Numbered from the stretch's first letter, positions 46,705 through 55,509 are shown. The stretch: DNA of 64,000 nt from JAHRAW01 sp965212085 (GCA_965212085.1 OZ243042.1:620001-684000), one strand, 5' to 3'. Notes: generated from the letters alone by a model not told the origin. Translations and numbers: made by a program.

Positions 46705-47975
46705 GGTCGTTGTACGGGGGGATTATACACCCGACGGTCGGCGGCTTGCGCCGGCAGCAGTTCGCGGCACAACTCCCGCGCGCGCCGGTCCGCGGCCAGT
46801 ACGCTTTCCAAATCGCGGCCATCTCCGGCCCCGGCTTCATCCCATTGCGCGGCGCGCTCCAGGGTGCGTTCCACCAACGCCGGAATCCGGTCAAACCCCA
46901 GCCCTCCGTCGAGGAACGCCGCCACCGCGACTTCGTTGGCGGCGTTCATCACCGCCGGCATCACGCCCCCGGCGCGGGCCGCGGCCTGGGCCAGGCCGAT
47001 GGCGGGAAAGCGCCGGTGGTCCGGGGCTTCAAAGTCAAAGCGCGCACATTCCGCCAGGCTCAAGGGCCGCGCCCCGGAAGCGATGCGCCGTGGCCAGCCG
47101 AGGGCGTTGGCGATGGCGACGCGCATGTCCGGGCTGCCGAGCTGGGCGAGGATCGAGCCGTCCACGTACTCAACCATGGAGTGGATGACGCTCTGCGGGT
47201 GGATGACGATTTCCACCTCGCCGACTTCCAGGGAAAACAACACGCAGGCTTCGATGAGTTCAAGCCCCTTGTTCATCATGGTGGCCGAGTCCACGGAAAT
47301 TTTCGGCCCCATTTCCCAGTTCGGGTGAGCGCAGGCCTGGGCCGGGGTAACGCGGCTGAACGCCTCCGGGGGCAGTTCGCGGAACGGTCCGCCGGAGCCG
47401 GTCAGCCAGATGCGCCGCAGGCCGTCTGCGCGCGCCTCCGCCGCACCATCGGCGGAAGCGGTGGAAATGCAAACGCCCTTGCCGGGGTGGTGGGGCAGGC
47501 ACTGGAAGATGGCGTTGTGCTCGCTGTCCACGGGGATGACGGTGGCGCCGTGGGCGCGGGCTTCGTCCATGATCAGGCGGCCGAGCATTACCAGCGGCTC
47601 CTTGTTGGCGATCAGCACTTTTTTGCCGCCGCGCACCGCCGCCAGGGTTGAGCGTAGCCCGGCGGCGCCGACGATGCCGCACACCACGATGTCGGCGCCG
47701 CTTGCGGCCAGTTCGCAGAGCGCATCAGCGCCGCCCAGCACCCGCGTGCCGGAGCGCGTTTGGGGCAACTCGGCGGCCAGCTGCGTGGCCGCATCGGGGT
47801 CCGCCATGACCGCCAGTTCGGGGGTGAACTCGGCGCACTGGCGCGCCATGGCCTTGCGGTTGGCGTTGCCGGAAAGCCCGGTTACGCGGTACTTGTCGGG
47901 ATGACGCCGGATTACGTCGAGGACGCTGGCGCCGATGGAGCCGGTGGAGCCGAGGATGGCGACCGAGTCGGTCAT
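46701..47975 (-). CDS. dxr: 1-deoxy-D-xylulose 5-phosphate reductoisomerase
   Basis: 424 aa from MTDSVAILGSTGSIGAS, whose ATG overlaps the cdsA stop. Second step of the MEP pathway. NADPH-binding GSTGSIG at the N-terminus, IANKEPLVMLG, PVDSEHNAIFQCL, WLTGSGGPFRELP and MGPKISVDSATMMNKGLE are present. The position after cdsA rather than before uppS resembles Pseudomonas gene order. Confidence 0.96.
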   Translation of the reverse strand: MTDSVAILGSTGSIGASVLDVIRRHPDKYRVTGLSGNANRKAMARQCAEFTPELAVMADPDAATQLAAELPQTRSGTRVLGGADALCELAASGADIVVCGIVGAAGLRSTLAAVRGGKKVLIANKEPLVMLGRLIMDEARAHGATVIPVDSEHNAIFQCLPHHPGKGVCISTASADGAAEARADGLRRIWLTGSGGPFRELPPEAFSRVTPAQACAHPNWEMGPKISVDSATMMNKGLELIEACVLFSLEVGEVEIVIHPQSVIHSMVEYVDGSILAQLGSPDMRVAIANALGWPRRIASGARPLSLAECARFDFEAPDHRRFPAIGLAQAAARAGGVMPAVMNAANEVAVAAFLDGGLGFDRIPALVERTLERAAQWDEAGAGDGRDLESVLAADRRARELCRELLPAQAADRRVYNPPVQRP

Positions 47976-48781
47976 GCCGAGAACCACCACACGCCGGCGA
48001 ACAACGGGGCCGCCGCCAGCAAACCGTCAATGCGGTCGAGCACACCGCCGTGTCCCGGCAGCAAAGCGCCGCTATCCTTGACCCCGGCGTGGCGTTTCAA
48101 GCGGCTTTCATACAGGTCGCCGACCACGCTGAACAACGCGGCACCGATGGATGCCGGCAGCCAGATTGCGGTTTGTTCGGCGTTCAGGTCCAGCATCAAC
48201 GCCGCCGCCAGCGCCACGAGGCCGGCGCCGGCGAGGCCGCCGATCAGCCCTTCCACGGTCTTGCCGGGGCTGATGGACGGCGCCAGTTTGCGCCGCCCGA
48301 AGCGCTTGCCGGCGAGGTACGCGAAGGTGTCGGCGCTCCACAGGATCAGCAGCATGGCGACGGTCAGCGCCGCGCCGTGCTCGATGCGCATCAGCAACAA
48401 CGCGGCCCAGGCGATCAGGCAGATGAAGCCGCCCTGTACCAGGCTGCCGGTTGTTTTTGCGCGGGTTTTTGCGCGGGTTTTTGGTTTGTCCATTCCTTTG
48501 ACGATCAGATCAACCCCCTGCCATGCCCAAAACAACAGCCCGGCGAGGCACACCATCGGCAGGGTTTGCGGGGCGCGGAACAGCGCGACCGCCACGGCCA
48601 CCAGCGCCACGGCAACGCCCGCCGACATCACTACGGCGGCGGGCACCAGCCGGCTCCATTCCACAAGCGCCGCCAGCATCACCCCCAGTGCCAGCGCCGC
48701 GAACAACCACGGCGGCGACCACAATGTCAGCGCCACCACCGCCGCGGCCAGCACCAGGCCGGTGGCAACGCGCGCCTTCAT
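47972..48781 (-). CDS. cdsA: Phosphatidate cytidylyltransferase
   Basis: 269 aa with about seven hydrophobic segments. Makes CDP-diacylglycerol for phospholipid synthesis. The family signature near the C-terminus reads RKLAPSISPGKTVEGLIGGLAGA, followed by SVVGDLYESRLKRHAGVKDSG...LPGHGGVLDRIDGL. A short loop reads KPKTRAKTRAKTTG, encoded by repeats of a 12-bp unit (about 48456-48490). Both ends overlap neighbours by ATGA. Confidence 0.95.
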   Translation of the reverse strand: MKARVATGLVLAAAVVALTLWSPPWLFAALALGVMLAALVEWSRLVPAAVVMSAGVAVALVAVAVALFRAPQTLPMVCLAGLLFWAWQGVDLIVKGMDKPKTRAKTRAKTTGSLVQGGFICLIAWAALLLMRIEHGAALTVAMLLILWSADTFAYLAGKRFGRRKLAPSISPGKTVEGLIGGLAGAGLVALAAALMLDLNAEQTAIWLPASIGAALFSVVGDLYESRLKRHAGVKDSGALLPGHGGVLDRIDGLLAAAPLFAGVWWFSA

Positions 48782-49587
48782 GCCTGCCTGTCCGCCTGTT
48801 CGTCGTGAACGAGGCTCGGCCCGACCTGCTCCCCGGTTTTGCCGAAGCGGCGCTGGCGGCGCGCGTACACCGTCAACGCCTCGTCGAAGTGCGCTTCATC
48901 AAAATCCGGCCAGTACACGCCGGTAAAGTACAGTTCGGTATAGGCCAGTTGCCACAGCAGGAAGTTGCTGATGCGCTGCTCGCCGCCGGTGCGGATGAAC
49001 AGGTCGGGCTCCGGCAGGTCGCGGGTGCAAAGCCGCGACTCGATCAGGGCCGGGGTTACCGCATCGGCGGCCAGTTCCCGGCGTTCCACCTGCCCGGCCA
49101 GCGAGCGGCACGCCTGGGTCATGTCCCAGCGGCCGCCGTAGTTGATGGCGATGGTCAGGTTGAGGGCGCGGTTGTCGCGGGTCAGGGCGGTGGCGGCGGC
49201 GACCTTGCGCTGCAGGCGGCCTGGAAACCGCGACAGGTCGCCGATCACGCGCAGGCGGATGTCGTTGTCGTGCAGCAGGCGGATTTCGGTTTCCAGGGTG
49301 GTGGCGAGGAGTTCCAGAAGCAGCGCAACCTCGGCGCTCGGGCGCTGCCAGTTTTCGCTGCTGAAGGCGAACAGGGTCAGGTACGGGATGCCGCGCCGGG
49401 CGAACGCCGGGGCGAGATTTTTCACCGCCTCCACCCCCCGGCGATGCCCGGCGATGCGCGGCAGGCCGTGCCGCCGCGCCCAGCGGCCGTTGCCGTCCAT
49501 GATCACCGCGACGTGGCGCGGCGCGAGGTTGTGCTGCGCGGGCCGCGCCTCTTCCGGGGCCGGGAATTTCAGGGTGCTCGAGGGCAT
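48778..49587 (-). CDS. uppS: Undecaprenyl diphosphate synthase
   Basis: 269 aa. Cis-prenyltransferase making the lipid carrier for peptidoglycan and O-antigen. HVAVIMDGNGRWARRHGL with the catalytic Asp, GHRRGVEAV, FAFSSENWQRP, AINYGGRWDM and DLFIRTGGEQRISNFLLWQ are all visible. It begins 78 bp after frr ends and overlaps cdsA by 4 bp. It uses the isoprenoid units produced by Dxr and IspG encoded in this window. Confidence 0.96.
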   Translation of the reverse strand: MPSSTLKFPAPEEARPAQHNLAPRHVAVIMDGNGRWARRHGLPRIAGHRRGVEAVKNLAPAFARRGIPYLTLFAFSSENWQRPSAEVALLLELLATTLETEIRLLHDNDIRLRVIGDLSRFPGRLQRKVAAATALTRDNRALNLTIAINYGGRWDMTQACRSLAGQVERRELAADAVTPALIESRLCTRDLPEPDLFIRTGGEQRISNFLLWQLAYTELYFTGVYWPDFDEAHFDEALTVYARRQRRFGKTGEQVGPSLVHDEQADRQA

Positions 49588-49665
49588 GTTTGGGGGCGGG
49601 GCGGCGGGGTAGCGGGGTTATGGTGGTTACGACTGCGGCGGTTGCGGCGGTTGCGATGGCTGCGG

Positions 49666-50226
49666 TTACTGCATCTCCACCACTTCCTTTTCCTTGTCGC
49701 TGACGATTTGGTCAATTACCCCGATGTATTGGTCGGTGAGGGTTTGCAATGTGCTTTCGGCGCGCTTTTCCTGATCCTGGCTGAGCTCCTTTTCCTTGAG
49801 CAGTTCGCGCACCGTGTGGATCGCGTCGCGGCGAATGTTGCGCACCGCGACCTTGCCGTTCTCGCCTTCGCGCTTGACCATGCGGCCGAGTTCCAGGCGC
49901 CGCTCTTCGGTCATGGGCGGCAGCGGAATGCGCATGGTCGCCCCGGCGGTTACCGGGTTCAAGCCGAGATCGGATTCCAGGATCGCCTTCTCGATCACCG
50001 CCAGCATTTTTTTCTCCCACGGCTGGACGGTGAGGGTTCGGGCGTCGGCCACCGCCACGGTGGCCACCTGGTTGATGGGGGTCTGGGTGCCGTAGTAATC
50101 CACGGTGAGGTGGTCGAGCAACGCGGTGGAGGCGCGGCCGGTGCGAATCCGGTTCATCTCGTCTCGGGTGGACTCCACGGTTTTTTTCATGCGCGCTTCG
50201 GCGTCTTGTTGGATATCGTCAATCAT
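49666..50226 (-). CDS. frr: Ribosome recycling factor
   Basis: 186 aa from MIDDIQQDAEARM, the conserved length. Splits post-termination ribosomes with EF-G. RIRTGRASTALLDHLTVDYYG, DARTLTVQPWEKKML, SDLGLNPVTAGATMRIPLPP and RRDAIHTVRELLKEKE are typical. The ATG overlaps the tsf stop by several bases (CATGATTGAC). In most gammaproteobacteria pyrH stands between tsf and frr; it does not here. Confidence 0.96.
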   Translation of the reverse strand: MIDDIQQDAEARMKKTVESTRDEMNRIRTGRASTALLDHLTVDYYGTQTPINQVATVAVADARTLTVQPWEKKMLAVIEKAILESDLGLNPVTAGATMRIPLPPMTEERRLELGRMVKREGENGKVAVRNIRRDAIHTVRELLKEKELSQDQEKRAESTLQTLTDQYIGVIDQIVSDKEKEVVEMQ

Positions 50227-51163
50227 GGCCGGCACCGGCCTGGGCCATCACTTCGGCGACGAAATCATCGCCGCGCTTTTCCAGCCCCTCGCCGACCTCA
50301 AAGCGCACCATCCGCTCAACCGTGGCCCCGGCGGCGGATACCAGTTGGGCCACGCTCTGCTCAGGATTCTTGACGAACGGCTGCCCCAGCAGGGTGTTTT
50401 CCTTGAGGAATTTTTTCATCCGCCCGGCCACCATCCTTTCCACGATCTCGGCGGGCTTGCCGCTTTCCTCGGCCTGGGCGGTGAAAATCGCCTTCTCACG
50501 CTCAAGGGCCCGGGCGGGCACGTCCTGTTCGCCGATGCACAACGGGCGGCTGGCTGCCACGTGCATCGCCAGGTCGCGGCCCAGTTTGGCGTCGCCGCCG
50601 CTCAGCTCCACCAGAACGCCGATGCGCGTGCCGTGCAGGTACGCGCCCACCGTGCCGCCCTTGCCGCCCTTGCCACCCTCGCCGCCGACCACGGCGAAGC
50701 GGCGGACGCTGATGTTCTCGCCGATGCGGGCGATCAGTTCCCGGCGCGCCGACTCCACGGTGGCGCCATCCTCAAGGGCGAGCGCGCCCGCGGCTTCAAG
50801 GTCTTTTGGCGAAGCGGTCAGAATCGTTGCGGCGACCGCGGCGGCGTAGGCCCGGAACGAGGCGTCCTTGGCGACGAAATCGGTCTCGCAGTTGACCTCC
50901 ACCAACACCCCGGCTGCGGCGTTGCCGGCGTTGTCATTACCGGCACCGCTACCGGCACCGGCTACAACGATCACGCCTTCGGCGGCGATGCGCCCGGCTT
51001 TTTTTTCCGCCGAGGCTACGCCCTTTTTGCGCAGATTTTCAACGGCGGCGTCCAGGTCGCCGGCGCAATCAAAGAGGGCTTGCTTGCAGTCCATCATGCC
51101 CGCGCCGGTGCGCGCGCGCAGTTCTTTGATCAGGGCCGCGGGAATGGTTGTCGGGGCGTTCAT
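50219..51163 (-). CDS. tsf: Elongation factor Ts
   Basis: 314 aa from ATG 51163 with AGGAG 8-12 nt upstream; the longer frame is out-of-frame rpsB sequence. Nucleotide exchange factor for EF-Tu. LIKELRARTGAGMMDCKQAL, the signature VNCETDFVAKD and the C-terminal coiled/dimer region (FLKENTLLGQPFVKN) are present. Two low-complexity stretches, GAGSGAGNDNAGNAAAG and GGEGGKGGKGG, lengthen it compared with E. coli EF-Ts (283 aa). Confidence 0.95.
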   Translation of the reverse strand: MNAPTTIPAALIKELRARTGAGMMDCKQALFDCAGDLDAAVENLRKKGVASAEKKAGRIAAEGVIVVAGAGSGAGNDNAGNAAAGVLVEVNCETDFVAKDASFRAYAAAVAATILTASPKDLEAAGALALEDGATVESARRELIARIGENISVRRFAVVGGEGGKGGKGGTVGAYLHGTRIGVLVELSGGDAKLGRDLAMHVAASRPLCIGEQDVPARALEREKAIFTAQAEESGKPAEIVERMVAGRMKKFLKENTLLGQPFVKNPEQSVAQLVSAAGATVERMVRFEVGEGLEKRGDDFVAEVMAQAGAGHD

Positions 51164-51197
51164 CGCCGGTATCTCCTGAAAGTTGTCATCGGTTGCA

Positions 51198-52295
51198 TCA
51201 GGTTTCACTCGCCGCGGTTTTGCGGACGGCCTTCTTTTTGGTGGCGGTCTTGGCGGCGGTCTTTTTGCGGGTGACCTTTTTCTTGGCGGTTTTTTCCACG
51301 ACCACTTTCTTTTTGGCGGTTTTCTTTTTCGCGGTGGCTTTTTTAGCCGTTGCCGGCTGCGCGGCTTCGGCTTCTTCGGTGGCGGACGCCGGGGCATCGG
51401 CGGCTTTTTCGGCTTCCGCCTTGTCGGCCTTGTCGGCCTTGTCGGTCGTGGCGGCTTTGGCGACCGTGGCGGTTTCGGCTTTTGCGGCTTCGGCCATCGC
51501 CGCCTTGGCGGATTTGGCCCGGGTTTTCTTGATTACCGATTTGCCGATCACTTCGCCGCTGTCGTCCACCTCAACGTATTCATCGTCGCCGCCCGCCGCC
51601 GGCATCACCGCCGCCGAGGCGCGCGCTTCGGCGATGCTGTCCACGGCCGCTTCCAGGTAGAGGATGATCGCCCGCGCGGAATCGTCGTTGCCGGGGATGA
51701 CATAGTCTATGCCGTCCGGGGAGCAGTTGGTGTCCACCACCGCCACCACCGGAATGCCCAGTTTGTTGGCCTCGGCCACGGCGATGTATTCCTGCTCAAC
51801 GTCGATCACAAACAACGCATCCGGCAGGCCGTTCATGTCCTTGATGCCGGAAAGCGTCTTGTCCAGTTTGGCGCGTTCGCGTTCGAGGTTCAGGGTTTCC
51901 TTTTTGCTCAGGCGGGCGGTGGCCCCGGATTCGAGTTGCTGTTCGAGGTCTTTGAGCCGGGTGATGGAGTTCTTCACCGTCTTGTAGTTGGTGAGCATGC
52001 CGCCGAGCCAGCGGTGGTCAACGTAGGGGGAGCCGCAGAGAATGGCGTGTTCCCTGAGCGGTTTGCCGGCCTGCCGCTTGGTGCCGACGAACAGGATTTT
52101 GCCGCCCTGGGCGGCGACGCCGCCGAGGTAGTTCATCGCCTGGCGCAGCATCGGCAGGGTTTTTTCCAGGTTGATGATGTGGATCTTGTTGCGGTCGCCG
52201 AAAATGTACGGCGCCATTTTCGGGGCCCAGTAACGGGTCTGGTGCCCGAAGTGCGCGCCGGCCTTGAGTAGCCGGCGCATGGTGATTTCAGCCAT
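51198..52295 (-). CDS. rpsB: Ribosomal protein S2 with Lys/Ala-rich C-terminal tail
   Basis: 365 aa, against about 240 in E. coli. The S2 core ends near residue 235 (MRRLLKAGAHFGHQTRYWAPKM, VGTKRQAGKPL, DHRWLGGMLTNYKT, DTNCSPDGIDYVIPGNDDS). The remaining about 115 residues (roughly 51201-51540) are made of Lys, Ala, Thr, Glu and Val, with repeated motifs such as KADKADKAEAEK and KKTAKKKVVVEKTAKKK, recalling histone H1/HC1-like tails. No frameshift is needed. It starts divergently from map. Confidence 0.95.
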   Translation of the reverse strand: MAEITMRRLLKAGAHFGHQTRYWAPKMAPYIFGDRNKIHIINLEKTLPMLRQAMNYLGGVAAQGGKILFVGTKRQAGKPLREHAILCGSPYVDHRWLGGMLTNYKTVKNSITRLKDLEQQLESGATARLSKKETLNLERERAKLDKTLSGIKDMNGLPDALFVIDVEQEYIAVAEANKLGIPVVAVVDTNCSPDGIDYVIPGNDDSARAIILYLEAAVDSIAEARASAAVMPAAGGDDEYVEVDDSGEVIGKSVIKKTRAKSAKAAMAEAAKAETATVAKAATTDKADKADKAEAEKAADAPASATEEAEAAQPATAKKATAKKKTAKKKVVVEKTAKKKVTRKKTAAKTATKKKAVRKTAASET

Positions 52296-52530
52296 GATAA
52301 CGGTTCACTGGTGCGGGTTATTCCTCCACGGTTACTGTGCGCCAACCCGGCCACTTATTGCGTGGTCGGGCACCCGGGCGGACATAATCGCCGTGTGCGG
52401 TTTATGCCGGCGGCTCGGTGTTGCGGACCCGCCGACGCTTGGGGCGGCGGATTGTACCCAAAAACGCTTGAAGAAAAAAGCATAATTTGGGAGCATGGCG
52501 GCTGTTTTCAGGCAAAATACCCGGAACATC

Positions 52531-53292
52531 ATGGCCGTGCTAACCAAAACCAGGGAAGAAGTGGAAAAAATGCGGGTCGCCGGGCGCCTTGCCGCCGAGG
52601 TGCTGGACATGATCGGCGCGCACGTTGAGGCCGGGGTGACCACCGACCAACTCAACCGGATTTGCCACGACTTCATCGTCAACGAGCAGCGGGCGGTGCC
52701 CGCGCCCCTCAACTATCGGGGCTTCCCCAAGTCCATCTGCACCTCGCTCAACCACGTGGTGTGCCACGGCATCCCCTCCGACAAAAAACTCAAAAACGGC
52801 GACATCCTCAACATTGACATCACCGTCATCAAGGACGCGTTCCACGGCGACACCAGCCGCATGTTCTTCGTTGGCGAACCATCCATCCGCGCCCGGCGCG
52901 TGTGCCAAATCAGTTATGAATGCCTGCACAAGGGCATTGCCCTGGTGAAACCGGGAACCCGCCTCGGCGACATCGGCCATATCATTCAGCAGCACGCCGA
53001 GAAAAGCGGCTTTTCGGTGGTGCGCGAATACTGCGGCCACGGCATCGGGCGGGGCTTTCACGAAGACCCCCAGGTGCTGCACTACGGCAGGCCGGGCACC
53101 GGGCTTGCGCTGCAACCCGGCATGACCTTCACCATCGAGCCGATGATCAACGCCGGCAAAAAGGACACCCGGCTGCTGGCGGATGAATGGACCGTGGTCA
53201 CCAAAGACCGCAGCCTGTCGGCGCAGTGGGAGCACACCATCCTGGTTACCGAAGACGGGCACGATATTCTGACCCGCTCATGCGCCGCTTGA
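52531..53292 (+). CDS. map: Type I methionine aminopeptidase
   Basis: 253 aa from MAVLTKTREEVEKM; an in-frame ATG at 52495 would add 12 residues. Removes the initiator Met. The metal ligands are visible in DILNIDITVIKDAFHGDTSRM (two Asp), CGHGIGRGFHEDP (His), FTIEPMIN (Glu) and SAQWEHTILVTEDG (Glu). The 235-bp gap to rpsB must contain both promoters; on the minus strand TACAAT at 52451-52456 is a weak candidate -10 for rpsB. Confidence 0.96.
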   Translation: MAVLTKTREEVEKMRVAGRLAAEVLDMIGAHVEAGVTTDQLNRICHDFIVNEQRAVPAPLNYRGFPKSICTSLNHVVCHGIPSDKKLKNGDILNIDITVIKDAFHGDTSRMFFVGEPSIRARRVCQISYECLHKGIALVKPGTRLGDIGHIIQQHAEKSGFSVVREYCGHGIGRGFHEDPQVLHYGRPGTGLALQPGMTFTIEPMINAGKKDTRLLADEWTVVTKDRSLSAQWEHTILVTEDGHDILTRSCAA

Positions 53293-53332
53293 CCCGGCGA
53301 TTGCGGCGTTGCCTCGCGCCGGTGGGCGAGCG

Positions 53333-54394
53333 GTGAACGCCCGCAACGATTCCCGCGATGCTTCCCGCGACCGGCTTCGCCGGGCGTTCCTGGCCGAACA
53401 TCACTGGGATGACGCCGAGGTTGTGCCGCTCAAACCGGATGCGTCTTTTCGCCGCTACCTGCGGCTGCGAAAAAACGGCGCGATTGCGATGCTGATGGAT
53501 GCGCCGCCGCCGATGGAAAACGTGGCGGCGTTTGTCGCCGTAACCCGGCACCTGGAAAAAATCGGCGCGCGGGCGCCGGCCATCCACGGGGTGGACGGCG
53601 GCAACGGATTTTTGCTCCTCGAAGACCTCGGCGATCAAACCTTTGCGCGGCTGCTCGCCGAGGGGCGCGACGAGGCCGAACTCTACCGGCGGGCCATCGG
53701 CGTGCTCGGGCGCATCAACCAACACCCCGAAGCCGCCGCCATCGCGCTGCCGGTTTATGACGCCGATAACGCCGAACTGGCGCTGGCGGAAGCCAACCTG
53801 TTGCTCGACTGGTACATTCCGGCGCGCTTGCAGCGGCCGCCGGACGCGGAGGCGCGGGGGGCATTTCGGGAACTTTGGGAGGCGGCCATCGGCGGGTTGC
53901 CGGCGTTGGAACCGACTTTGGTGTTGCGCGATTATCATATGGACAACCTCATGCTGACCGGCAATGGCGACGGTGACGATTGCGCCCTGCTGGATTATCA
54001 GGACGCGGTCATCGGCTCGCCGGCCTACGATCTGGTGTCGCTGCTGGAGGACGCCCGGCGCGACGTCGCGCCTTCGCTGGTGGATGAAATGCTGGCGTTG
54101 TACCTGGAGCAAAACCGCGAAATTGACCGGCGTGATTTGCATCAGCACTGCATCGTCTGGGGCGCGCAGCGGCATTGCAAGGTGGCCGGCATATTCGTCC
54201 GCCTGTGGCTGCGCGACGGCAAGGATATCTACCTGCAACACCTGCCCAGGGTGATGAAACTCTTGCAGCGGCATCTCCACGAACCGGCGTTGCAACCCTT
54301 GCGCCGCTGGCTCGGCGACCACCTCGGCGAACTCGACCATCGCGGTTTCACCGCCCCGCCGGCGCGCCTGTTGCGCCACTGCGCCACAACATGA
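53333..54394 (+). CDS. amgK: AmgK-like sugar kinase (phosphotransferase family)
   Basis: About 353 aa from a GTG at 53333; a TTG 24 bp earlier is open. Catalytic motifs of the aminoglycoside-phosphotransferase fold are LVLRDYHMDNLML (Asp/His/Asn) and ALLDYQDAVIGSPAYDLVSLL (DFG-like), and the N-terminal PDASFRRYLRL. AmgK phosphorylates MurNAc/GlcNAc at the anomeric position in recycling, upstream of MurU. MurU is not adjacent. The partner step could be with anmK at 25 kb, so the exact substrate is probable rather than certain. Confidence 0.85.
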   Translation: MNARNDSRDASRDRLRRAFLAEHHWDDAEVVPLKPDASFRRYLRLRKNGAIAMLMDAPPPMENVAAFVAVTRHLEKIGARAPAIHGVDGGNGFLLLEDLGDQTFARLLAEGRDEAELYRRAIGVLGRINQHPEAAAIALPVYDADNAELALAEANLLLDWYIPARLQRPPDAEARGAFRELWEAAIGGLPALEPTLVLRDYHMDNLMLTGNGDGDDCALLDYQDAVIGSPAYDLVSLLEDARRDVAPSLVDEMLALYLEQNREIDRRDLHQHCIVWGAQRHCKVAGIFVRLWLRDGKDIYLQHLPRVMKLLQRHLHEPALQPLRRWLGDHLGELDHRGFTAPPARLLRHCATT

Positions 54395-55113
54395 AAAACG
54401 CCGCGCCAATAACGATCATCCCCCTGGAGCACCTCGCGCTGGCTTTCCTGCCGGCGTTGCTGGTGATCGGCGTGTTCTACTGGTGGTCGCTGAAAACCGG
54501 CTCGGTGTTTTACGCTTTTTTCAGGATGCTGGTGCAACTGCTGCTGGTGGGCTACGTGCTGTTGTGGATCTTCGCCGTTGAGTACGCCTGGATCGTGCTG
54601 TCCCTGGCGGCGGTGATGGCGCTGATCTCAACCTGGATCGCGCTGCGAACGATACCCGAACACCGCCGCGCCTTGTACTCGGTCACCCTGCTGTCCATCC
54701 TGCTGGGCGGCGGCGGCGTACTATTGCTGGTGACCCAGTGGGTGCTCGACCTTGAGCCGTGGTACCAGCCCAATTTTTTCATCCCGCTGGCGGGCATGAT
54801 TTTCTCCAACAGCATGAACGGCGTCAGCCTCGCCGCCGACCGGCTGCAGTCGGAACTCGCCAACCACGACTACATAAAAGCCCGCGCCGGCGCACTGCAC
54901 ACCGCGCTCATCCCACTGGTCAACTCATTGTTCGCCGTGGGGTTGGTGGCGCTGCCGGGAATGATGACCGGCCAGATCCTGTCCGGCGTCTCGCCGCTGA
55001 TCGCGGCGCGCTACCAGATCATGGTGATGTGCATGCTGTTCGGCGCCGCCGGTTTGTCGACGATTTTATTTTTGTGCTTCAGCCGGCGGTATTTTGAAAC
55101 CCGCAAAACATAA
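54391..55113 (+). CDS. FetB-like permease (UPF0014 family)
   Basis: 240 aa with about seven hydrophobic segments. Blocks SVFYAFFRMLVQLLLVGYVL, FFIPLAGMIFSNSMNGVSLAADRL and ALPGMMTGQILSGVSPLIAARYQI match the FetB/YbbM family, which with ATPase FetA exports iron under oxidative stress. No FetA gene is adjacent. The ATG overlaps the AmgK stop as ATGA. Confidence 0.88.
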   Translation: MKNAAPITIIPLEHLALAFLPALLVIGVFYWWSLKTGSVFYAFFRMLVQLLLVGYVLLWIFAVEYAWIVLSLAAVMALISTWIALRTIPEHRRALYSVTLLSILLGGGGVLLLVTQWVLDLEPWYQPNFFIPLAGMIFSNSMNGVSLAADRLQSELANHDYIKARAGALHTALIPLVNSLFAVGLVALPGMMTGQILSGVSPLIAARYQIMVMCMLFGAAGLSTILFLCFSRRYFETRKT

Positions 55114-55139
55114 AAGCCCGGACCTTGCGGCCCGGGCTT
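55114..55139. terminator. Hairpin with T-run on the minus side
   Basis: AAGCCCGG and CCGGGCTT (55114-55121 and 55132-55139) form an 8-bp stem with a 10-nt loop. Reading the minus strand, the stem is followed by TTTTATGTTTTG, as in an intrinsic terminator; reading plus there is no T-run. It therefore ends either a transcript arriving from the right or, less efficiently, the map-amgK-fetB operon. Confidence 0.6.
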
Positions 55140-55400
55140 GGCGATGTCCGGGGTACACCGGAAAGTCCCGTTAACAATCCCTCACTCTCGACCAACTCGC
55201 GCCTTCCTGGCAAATCCCTGGTCCCGTGCGGCGGACGGAAATCCAACGGCTCCCTGCCTGATTCCCGCCGCCCTGGTTTGTTGCCGGACTGACCCCACTC
55301 CTTCGGCGTCCCCCGGCTTCCCCGGACGCCGGTATATTGACCCAACGGCGCGCGGGGTGATGTGGGATATGCCACAACAGCCGGGGTTTTTTGACGTGGA
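55114..55400 (-). ncRNA. Candidate structured RNA ending in the terminator
   Basis: No convincing gene exists in this stretch. On the minus strand it is G+C-rich with several self-complementary segments (for example CCGGCGTCC...GGGGACGCC and GGTGTACCCCGG) and finishes with the hairpin/T-run at 55114. The ORFs crossing it lack a ribosome-binding site and are Arg/Pro/Gly-rich. I do not recognise tmRNA, 6S, 4.5S or RNase P in it. This is a weak proposal. Confidence 0.3.
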
Positions 55401-55417
55401 TTGAAGGGGCTGATGGG

Positions 55418-55509
55418 TTACAATTACCCGGTTGGAATCGTTACAAATAGCCGGTTGAAAGTGTTACAATTAGCCGGTTGAAAGTGTTACAATTACCCGA
55501 TTCAATAAC
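55418..55509. repeat. Four 23-bp tandem repeats upstream of the AAA ATPase gene
   Basis: Units at 55418, 55441, 55464 and 55487 start TTACAAT/ATACCC-GGTTG- and share TTACAA-TA-CCGGTTGAAAGTG; the last is the most diverged. They adjoin without spacers, end 49 bp before the ATPase start and could be binding sites for a regulator or for the ATPase itself. They are not CRISPR-like because no spacers separate them. Confidence 0.85.

Noticed and set aside
51164..51397. N-terminal extension of EF-Ts, very rich in Arg/Lys/Pro
   Set aside because: It is the Lys-rich tail of rpsB read in another frame; the real tsf start at 51163 has a good SD.
55418..55509. CRISPR array
   Set aside because: The four 23-bp repeats touch each other with no spacers and there are no cas genes nearby.
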